64,000 bases of DNA from Zea mays (taxonomy: Eukaryota; Streptophyta; Magnoliopsida; Poales; Poaceae), in contig NC_050097.1 in assembly GCF_902167145.1 (NCBI RefSeq), forward strand, positions 42,950,095 to 43,014,094, written 5' to 3'. Both the position numbers and the translations under genes were made by a program. Positions within the stretch are counted from its first letter, which is position 1; each line of letters opens with the position of its first letter. The notes beneath the pieces are model-generated. The model was given only the letters and a program-made list of their open reading frames with translations. It had not been told where the DNA came from and made no database searches. Positions 56,680 through 64,000 of the stretch are shown piece by piece.

Positions 56680-57944
56680 TACCGCTCAATTCGAGAGATT
56701 GCTTCAAAGATTTCACAAATAAAATGAAGAGTTTCACTAGGCAATAGAAGCAGAATATTTGCGCTACCTAGGAAACAAGACTGTACAACTCGCAGTAATC
56801 CAAAACTAAAAAGTAACATCCCAACTGAAACTACTTGCAATGCAAGCTGGTAGCATGGAAAAGTATTGCTCAGTCTAAATTGGTTTCCGAGGTATGTTCA
56901 ATGGCCGTAGTTGCAGCACAAATATAGGGCAAATCAGCATGGGTGTTCATCCCAATTGGGATCCTCTTGAATCGAGCTGCTACTTTGCAAATCGGAACCA
57001 ACCATCATTGAAGCTGATGCTCGTGTCCTCACTTGTGCAAGAAAGAAGGGCTAAGGGGCAGCAAAACCAAACATCAGAGAGTAAAATTACCCTAACTGGT
57101 AGTGCATAAGAGACAATCAGCATCTTCCTCACCGCATCGGGCTGGTATTCACCATAATCGTCATCTCCAATTCTCTATCACCAAATCGCTCTCCCTCCCA
57201 CCTATCAAGCTGTTGCTCGTCTCCTGTGCTGTCCTTGAGCGACCTCTCAGTCTGTCGAGCCCAGCTGCTCTAACATGTAGAATTTACACATTTCTTTTCA
57301 TTAGAACAACCAATGCAAAAGTAGTAACGATCTGTATGATCACTGAATTTCTGCTCAGATAATGTGGACTATATGATACACGAGCCATCGACTCTGAGGT
57401 GCTTGAAGATTGAGCACTAGATAGGAGAAATTGGAGTGTGGCCAACATTCAAATAGGATAAAAAAAGATAGATAATGCACATTTTGTAAGTTACTTTCAG
57501 CATATTAAAACCACATTGAAACAAATCGATCGCATTCCTACGGTTCATCATGCTTTGCACGAACACGGTATGACGGATATCAGACACCCCTAGTGCTGAA
57601 ATCCAGCTTGTAATGTCAAAATATGTATCACACACAAGGTCACAGATAGATAGCAATGAACATTTGCAGATAAATAGCAATGAACATTTGCAAGGTAGAG
57701 CGATCAAGTACAGATGTTGTTCTTATTAGATAAGTACACAGGTAGTTTAAAAGAAGATGGTATATTTACAGGTGGATTTCAGATATTTCCCCTGAAGAGC
57801 TTTGCATGGTCAAGGAACATCCGAGTTTTCGTAACTTGGCATTCTCTGTTTGGTTACTAAGAGCTGATCAGAGGACGATGAACTCAAAGCAAACAACAGG
57901 GCCTTCCTCAGTGGTTCCATTCAACTCCAATAACCAAGAGCTAG
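56680..57944. other. 3' flank of the fl1-like gene, no other gene seen
   Basis: Short frames only, on both strands, without recognisable domains. The part nearest 57944 should hold the 3' UTR of the minus-strand gene. I could not fix a poly(A) site. Confidence 0.5.
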
Positions 57945-58853
57945 CTACTTCTTATCTCTGTCATCCTCGCTTGTCTCCGACAAGGCTCGATCAGTTATGG
58001 CCTCTGGCTCCCAGCCTTGCATTCCAGACTTCATGATCACCCACTGAAGTGACTCGATCACCTGCCGGTCATACATCTGCTTCTGCTGCATCATCTCCTG
58101 GAATTGCCGCGCCTCCCTCTCCACCAGCGCCTTCTCGCTACGCAGGCACGCAATCTTGGACATGGCCTCGTCGGCTGCAGACGCTGCGGCATGCCTCTCC
58201 TTCTCCAGCTCCTCGAGCGCAACCTCCTTCAGCAGCATCTCCTCCTTGAGCCTCCTCCTCAGGTACTGCACACTGCCGTCATCTGGATCGCTGGTCTCTC
58301 CAGCATTGTCCTCTTCCTCCCCGTCAGCCTCCTGGTCGAACTCAGCAGCCAGCGACCTCGAGACCGGCTTGCTCGAGTCGACCGAGCGGGTGCGCTCCAC
58401 GCCACGGCAGCCTCTCTTGAGGGCCCGAATCTTCGACCCGCACACGGCGCAGACGACTCCCCCGACGTGCAACGCCCGCACCGCGGAGTCCGTGCTGCCG
58501 ACGCGCCCCTCCACGGCGGCGCAGCGCCTGGCGAGGCGCCAGACGCTGACGGCCAGGAAAAGAAGCGACGTTGCGAGGAGCAGGCGCTGGGCGCCGACCG
58601 ATCCGGCCAGTTGGGCAGCCCACCGCGCGGCGGAGGGCCACTCTCTGCTTACCTCGGTCCACCGCGCCGCGGAGGCCCACTCTCCGCTGACCTCCGCCAA
58701 CCCAGATGCGTGGAGCACCGCCACGACGCCGAGCCCGGAGCCGATAAGGAAGTACAGGGCGCCGGCGCCGGCGCTGGGTACGTAGGTAGGGGAGACGCCG
58801 TTGAGCGGCTTCAAGCAAGCGGCACCGGAAACGCCGTCATTATTGCCGCCCAT
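57945..58853 (-). CDS. fl1: FLOURY1-like ER membrane protein with GTD-binding (DUF593) domain
   Basis: ATG at 58853 (context CACAATGGGC) gives 302 residues without introns. The upstream in-frame extension has no support: its composition is that of a 5' UTR. Hydrophobic segments lie at about residues 29-50 (GALYFLIGSGLGVVAVLHA) and 88-106 (LLLATSLLFLAVSVW), with a weaker one at 124-138 containing CAVC. An acidic linker follows (EADGEEEDNAGE, about 175-188), then a coiled coil at 195-275 (YLRRRLKEEMLLKEVALEEL, ending QVIESLQWVI) that fits the GTD-binding/DUF593 family. Maize FL1 is known as an ER protein of zein bodies with three predicted membrane spans and a C-terminal DUF593, and it affects placement of 22-kDa alpha-zein. 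A 13-residue tandem repeat (EVSGEWASAARWT / EVSREWPSAARWA, residues 54-79) lies between the first two spans. Family and topology are well supported. The exact locus name is inference, since other DUF593 proteins exist. Confidence 0.8.
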   Translation of the reverse strand: MGGNNDGVSGAACLKPLNGVSPTYVPSAGAGALYFLIGSGLGVVAVLHASGLAEVSGEWASAARWTEVSREWPSAARWAAQLAGSVGAQRLLLATSLLFLAVSVWRLARRCAAVEGRVGSTDSAVRALHVGGVVCAVCGSKIRALKRGCRGVERTRSVDSSKPVSRSLAAEFDQEADGEEEDNAGETSDPDDGSVQYLRRRLKEEMLLKEVALEELEKERHAAASAADEAMSKIACLRSEKALVEREARQFQEMMQQKQMYDRQVIESLQWVIMKSGMQGWEPEAITDRALSETSEDDRDKK

Positions 58854-60963
58854 TGTGACCAAGTTAGGGCAAAAACAGAACGAACACTCCGGAATTTGAA
58901 CTGAAATAAATAAACGCAGGAAAGGATGCGAGCTTTGGGGGGCTCGTGCGGCGGTTCCGGTCGAATCGGTTGGAGGAGCTGGAAGAAATCTGGGGCCGTG
59001 TTGGTTCGTAGGACGGTGCCGGGAGCTGCAGCGGCGCGCAGCGGCACAGGAGTGGGCGAGCGGAAGCACCGCGAACGGCGTGGAGATATTGGAGGCGAAG
59101 CGCTTGGGAACAGGGAAGGCTTTGCTTTGGTAATCACTGGAATAGCTTGCCGTAGCGTAGGGTTCTGTTCTGTTGGAGCCTTTTGGTTTTGGAGATTTCT
59201 GTGGATAAGTTGTGGGCGGTGTCGCTGGCCTGTGGGCCTGATATTTCCCGTGGCCCGCGGGGCCCGAAACGTCGGCTCCGGAGAAAAGGATCGGACGACG
59301 TGGGTAGTCCGTAGTCGACAAGTCGTATCGTCCTCTCGATGCAAAGGAGTCTCATACTTGTGGTACTGCATGACAGATGGGACCACAATGGAGTATGGCC
59401 CTGTATGGGCCCAGTTGTATATGACGTGGAGCCCATGCCATAGCTACACAGATGGAGTACTTATCTATGGAATACGTGGGCATGCAGAAAGGCACGAGAA
59501 GATCCAAACGGCCGACGAAGTTTCTTCAGGGAAAAAAAAAACTTTATGGGTTTCCTTCACTTCTGGTCACTTGATATCGTATGGCTTGTGATCATTTGCG
59601 AAGGGACAAAGGCTCCGTTTCCGTGTAAAATATTTTTAAAATAATAAAGAAATACTGTGGTCTGGTATAATAATCGTTTTTTTTCAAAAGTTGTGACGTG
59701 TTTGTGTTTACAGATACAATAAATTTGGTAGCTTCTGAAGCCATGGTTTGTACTGTACCTTTTTTAGTTTTAGAAACTTCACTCATAAGTCCTTTTTTTA
59801 AAACCACAGTTTTGTTACAAGTTTGCTTATAAACTGCAGTTTTTGTGATATCACATCTTATAAAACCATGTCCATCAAATATATAGCCAAACTGACAATT
59901 AATCTAGCGTACACGGAGGTCTTCTGACGGCTTGGACTAGCAGGTGAAAGTCCCTGGAACTTACAACGTGAAATTCGACACAAGTTCTGCATTTTCGAAG
60001 GTAGCTTTTTCATGCTGTTTATGCGAGTTCTACGAATGCCACAAGCAAGTTTCCTTCCTTTGTACGGTGTCTTTTCTAAATTCTAAGGGGACTGCGGCAG
60101 CAATAACCAAAAAAAAGGCCATCTGAACTTTTTATTGCAAATGACATGAGTAACCTACATCAAAGCAAGGAAGCCCTATTGAATTTACAAAAGGGGTGAG
60201 AACTGAGAAGGCAGCGGGAAAAAGGGGAGACGCATGCACTAAAAAAACAGCTATTACAGAATACCAGTAAGAGCAACACATCAAATAAGAAATGAAATAA
60301 TCCACGCCAAGAGCTTAAGTAGATTTTTCTTCATAGGGTAGTTGTTTTTTTTTCACAGTTCAAAGTACTTTACATAGGTTTTAAGATAGTTCACCATCCT
60401 GGAGATAAGGCTTGAGATAATCTTTTTAAGAAAACACCTAAAAATAAAGCTGCACGAAACCTACTTCTAAATGTGAACGTAAAGCCCACAGAGACTAAAA
60501 ATCTCGACTTCTCGAGCCATTCTCCAGGCTTTTTGTCAGCCCATGAACTCTCACTTCTTTGGGGGGCCCAAGGAGTATATATATAGGATTCCACATTCCC
60601 TTGTGTGAGCAAATGTCTTCATTGGCCCAATAAAACATATGTGTTTCATGTGTCAAACATAAACACCTATAGAAATTCCACACCGATTGCACTTATGCAG
60701 AATTATATAAAAAATTATTATCAAGGTTTAAAAATACTCCATTGCATATGGTCATGGTTTGCATCGCACGACTTTAGTGATAGAATTAGATACGACTAGA
60801 ATCATCAAATGTATCATGATTTGTTAGTTCATAACAAGAGTCAACAACAGCGATGGATTAACGTTAGTGCTACTCCAGTCGTACACATATGTCATACACG
60901 AACCATTTCTCCTGTAGGTAAATGCACTACTGCAAAAATGGTTGTAATCATGTCTACAGCTAC
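58854..60963. other. Upstream region of the fl1-like gene
   Basis: On the minus strand the first 500 bases upstream of the ATG are C-rich and suit a 5' UTR and proximal promoter. TTTATTTATTTCAG (about 58908 to 58895) could be a 3' splice site of a leader intron. No clear TATA box is visible. Beyond about 59600 the DNA is AT-rich with no credible gene. The plus-strand frame at 58926-59591 is antisense shadow. Confidence 0.5.
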
Positions 60964-61140
60964 GGGTGTTTAGTTTCTAGGAACTAATTTTTATTTCCTA
61001 TGTTTTATTCTATTTTAATTCCTAAATTGCTAAATACGGAAACTAATATTTTGTTTTATTTGTTGTATTTAATAATTTAAGGACTAAATACAATGAAATA
61101 TAGTGGCTAAAATTATTCCCTAAAAACTAAACATCTCCCT
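60964..61140. mobile_element. MITE, 177 bp, TSD tac
   Basis: Ends GGGTGTTTAGTTTCTAGGAA and TTCCCTAAAAACTAAACATC are inverted relative to each other. tac lies at 60961-60963 and 61141-61143. Internal AT-rich sequence has no ORF. Confidence 0.75.
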
Positions 61141-61143
61141 TAC

Positions 61144-62960
61144 TTGACTTTAACTTCGATCCCAACAACCGTCTCTTCAACCAGTTACGCACACTAGGGT
61201 GTATTTGGTTGGACATACAATGATGGAAGGGAGTGACCATATTTTTATAGTGTTTGGATGAAAGTTACGCAGGAATGAGATAAACATCGGAGCATTTTTT
61301 GTGGCAACATCTATACTATACTTAAAGCACCAGTTTCAACGGTCGTCTCGCGCCATCTTATTACAAATAACCCCTCACAGCTATTTCAAATTAATCGTTG
61401 CACACCTATAGATGGCCAAACGACGGCCCGGCACGGGCCAGACGCCCGTGGGCCACAACTCTGGCCCAGGCACGTCATGCCGGTCTTCTGACTGTGCCGA
61501 GCCAGGCCGTTAGCCCGTCGGTTCATTTGATTAAAACATTATTTTTACAAATAACCCCTCACATCTATTTCAAATTAATCGTTGCACACCTATAGATGGC
61601 CAAACGACGGCCCGGCATGGACCAGACGCCCGTGGACCACAACTCTGGCCTAGGCACGTCATGCCGGCCTGCTGACTGTGTCGAGCCAGCCCGTTAGCTC
61701 GTCGGCCCATTTGATTAAATCAGCATAAAATGTTAAAAAAACAGTGCAGGAGGTGAGAGACACTGGATGAAGTTGTCTAACCAGTGGAACATTATGCTTA
61801 GATGTTTTTAATATTGAATATAAATTGCATATATGTATATACGTTTTTTATAAAATAAAAATATATATAATCATGTCGGGTCAGACCAACACTACAGGCC
61901 GAGGCTACAACCCAAGCACGGCACGACGTTCTTGCTCTTGCAAGTATTAGGTCGTTTCTAAGATCACATTGACGTAATTGACTCCATGGTGTTTGAGGTT
62001 GCTGAATTGGATGAAGCAACAATGATTTGTCACACTAACGGTAAAATAAAATGTTATTTGTTGGTTTTAAACGTCAGTAATTGCTACGAAGTAGGATAAT
62101 TTATATGGAGCGCATTCATTTTTTATTGATGCCTGACTTTAGCAATCACTCTATATTTTGATCCATCTTTTTTATAAGTTTTAGTTCATGTGATTTTTTT
62201 AGAAACTTGAGCTCACAAACTTTTTCTTATTTGGTCTTTATATGATGGAATTATGTCAATTTATAATCTATATTTGTTCAGTCAGTCGTTGTGAACTCTC
62301 TTCTAATCGCTCACTTCATTGGTCGTGTTGTACCATGACATATTGTATGGAGTAAACAATAACTGATTTAGCCAAATTTAAAAATATATTATACGGAGAG
62401 CAGAGACAATCAATAAAAAATATTGCTTTTATGGATAGTTTACATGGATATTGTTGTAAGTCATCACAACACACGGTAGTCATAAAAATCGAGAGGACTG
62501 TATCATTCTGTCACATCCACTTTAACCCCAAACAAAACACTGCCCAAACGAGAGAACCAGGCGTCATGTCCCGCGGCCGCGCCCCGCGGTGGAGCGGTCC
62601 GGTCCCTCGGGGAGGGATCCGTTGAGGGTTTCAGGCCCTCCGGACTCCGGTTGGTTGGTGGTGGCCAACCGCGGCGACGTGAGTGGAGGTGATGCCCCAC
62701 CTTCCGCTGTGTGTTCGTCCGTCTTCGCGAGAATCGCATTCGCAGAGCCGTAGGCCGCCAACGCTCCGGCTCACCCACCGTGCAGGGTCATACTCATACA
62801 CATCCGTATGCAGTGGTGGCATTATAATAAGGGGAAACGGTGGGTACGGAACCGTGCATACGGTACATGACATGCTTTTGGTCACTTTTAGAGAAAGGTT
62901 GTTGCAGTTGTTACTCCGAGCTTCTCTCCTTCCGACGGCTATATAGCCCAGTCCGGTCAG
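61144..62960. other. Intergenic DNA with decayed repeats, no gene seen
   Basis: A MITE-like start GGGTGTATTTGGTTGGAC lies near 61197 without a visible partner. GGCCCGGCACGGGCC-type sequence recurs (61361-61720, again weakly near 61880-61930), resembling ends of decayed hAT elements. A GC-rich patch at 62560-62800 has open frames but no recognisable protein. Confidence 0.5.
61361..61720. repeat. Direct duplication, 184-bp unit, two copies
   Basis: TTACAAATAACCCCTCACA starts at 61361 and again at 61545. Both copies run through ATAGATGGCCAAACGACGG and end near GTCGG..CATTTGATTAAA. They differ at scattered sites, so the duplication is not recent. Confidence 0.85.
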
Positions 62961-63431
62961 TAAGATGGCAACCGGAAATTCCCACGGCTCCCCGTCCCGC
63001 AAATGTTCATGGCACTTTTTGTCTTATTCTCGTCCCGTCGTGCAATTTATCCTCACGGTAAATCTATCCCAATTAGTAAATACAATATTTACAGACGAAT
63101 TAAAATTGATTCTATTAAATTAATATAAATTTAACAAAAAAATTTTAAAAATACAAGAAACGCCTTCTTTAGAGTATATTTTGCTATTTTATAATAGGTC
63201 ATATATTAAATTTTTAGTATCATACAAATGGACTAATTTACAAGAAGAAAAATTAGCGCGGCGGATATGTGAGGAACGGGGAATGGTTTCACATCCCCGT
63301 CCCCTCAAACCCGATGGGGATAAAGTTTTCCCTATTTCGATCCTGTGGGAACTAAATTACCCACATCGGCGTCCTCTAATAGAGGAATTCCCCACAGAGA
63401 ATCGGGTATCGGGCCCCTATTGCTATCTGAA
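62961..63431. mobile_element. hAT-type MITE, copy 2, 471 bp
   Basis: Ends TAAGATGGCAA and TTGCTATCTGAA are flanked by ccggtcag (62953-62960) and ccggtcac (63432-63439), an 8-bp TSD with one change. The inside matches copy 1 (55362-56028) in order: CCCGTC-rich start, TTATCCTCAC, AATTAATATAAATT, TTTTATAATAGG, and a CCCCGTCCCC end. The overlapping open frames are not genes. Confidence 0.8.
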
Positions 63432-63439
63432 CCGGTCAC

Positions 63440-63731
63440 CATGCGATCTAATCCAAGAGCCAGCATTAATAATATCTATATTTAAATTCATACCCTTAGT
63501 TTTGCCACATTCCTTATTTTTACCATTAGTTGTATTTTTTTTTTTTTTGCTCAGTTTTACTTTTCTACTATATAGCACTGGAAGGATAAGACTGAGAAGA
63601 AAAAAACACGATTAAAGGTAAAAATGAGAGCACCATCAAAACTAATGGCACCCCTTAAAAACCGATAATAATAAAGGCGTTTCTGCCTTTCCGGACAAAT
63701 GCCCTTTTCCAACTGCGTCTAGAGTCTCTTT
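63440..63731. other. Intergenic, no gene seen
   Basis: It contains a T run (about 63537-63548) and AT-rich sequence only. Confidence 0.5.
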
Positions 63732-63996
63732 GGGTCTGTTTGGTTGGTTTCTCTCGCCAACCTGGCTGTGTGAGCCAGGATCACTGGAGCCTGGCTCTGG
63801 AGATGCGACCAATCTGCTCGTATCTGGTGAGCCTGGCCCAGGGTGCTTTAAGGATGGTGCGAGCCTGGATCTAAATCTACATGCAGGCAACCAAACATAG
63901 AGCTCGCACGCGCATAGCCTGGCTCACAGCAACCAAACAGCAGCTACCCGCACCCTGTGATGCAAGCACGCGCAGATGCAGGCAACCAAACACACC
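63732..63996. mobile_element. MITE, about 265 bp, TSD ttt
   Basis: Ends GGGTCTGTTTGGTTGG and GCAACCAAACACACC, flanked by ttt (63729-63731, 63997-63999). An inner GCAACCAAACAGC near 63930 suggests a second, nested or alternative end. AGCCTGGCTC and related motifs recur inside. Confidence 0.65.
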
Positions 63997-64000
63997 TTTT

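Noticed and set aside
58854..59321. Longer N-terminus for the fl1-like protein starting at 59321
   Set aside because: The extension is Pro/Arg/Ser-rich, with no conserved look. The ATG at 58853 is in good context and gives the length and membrane layout expected of the family.
58926..59591. 221-codon plus-strand frame upstream of the fl1-like gene
   Set aside because: It is antisense to the gene's leader, Gly/Arg/Trp-biased from GC composition, with no domain.
60368..60374. CTTTACA (TGTAAAG on the minus strand), resembling an endosperm prolamin box for fl1
   Set aside because: A seven-base match 1.5 kb upstream of the ATG is expected by chance and no partner motif was seen.
62503..63002. 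Overlapping GC-rich frames at 62503-63002 as a gene
   Set aside because: Frames are short and overlap on both strands, and I saw no domain or splice pattern in them.

Overview
The window is plant nuclear DNA from a grass, most likely maize. The evidence is a deep stack of nested LTR retrotransposons, Sirevirus-type Copia elements with CACCGGAC/GTCCGGTG palindromes in their LTRs, several grass MITEs, and one single-exon gene whose 302-residue product (N-terminal membrane segments plus a C-terminal GTD-binding/DUF593 domain) fits the maize zein-body protein FLOURY1. Family assignments come from reading motifs and were not searched against any database.

Layout. Element C, a minus-strand Sirevirus, is the base of the stack. 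Its left part lies outside the window. A hAT transposon (right end 13435-14256) entered C. Element B, a minus-strand Sirevirus (window start to 13434), entered the hAT. Element A, a plus-strand Sirevirus (265-9613, TSD gaacc), entered B. A 0.5-kb LTR-tRNA chimera (10407-10934) also sits in B. C's LTR (19561-20213 and 54247-54853) was split by element D (20214-54241, minus strand, TSD gggta). D is a Tat-lineage Gypsy element with an extra archaeal-type RNase H, tandem arrays and two antisense genes. D was in turn hit by E (31381-46403, plus strand, TSD tgtac), a chromodomain Gypsy element with 4376-bp LTRs, and by F (47731-52419, TSD attgg), a solo LTR related to E's LTR. From 54854 to 64000 the DNA is low-copy, with the fl1-like gene (57945-58853, minus) and several MITEs.

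Coding state. A, B, C and D carry nonsense mutations and frameshifts in gag and pol. E is nearly intact, with one stop in gag-pol and one in an extra ORF. LTR pairs compared by eye show about 30 differences in 4376 bp for E, about 9 in 620 bp for D and 15-20 in 1315 bp for A. That agrees with E being younger than its host D.

Most interesting signals. (1) The LTRs of E and F share a split reading frame conserved at protein level across a GC-AG intron in matching phase. (2) An LTR is joined to 46 nt of tRNA-Lys, apparently a fossil of an aborted reverse-transcription product. (3) D carries an antisense gene with four predicted exons. (4) TATA boxes in three Sirevirus LTRs lie in the loop of an inverted repeat. 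(5) D repeats a hairpin-plus-polypurine module inside its 3' end.
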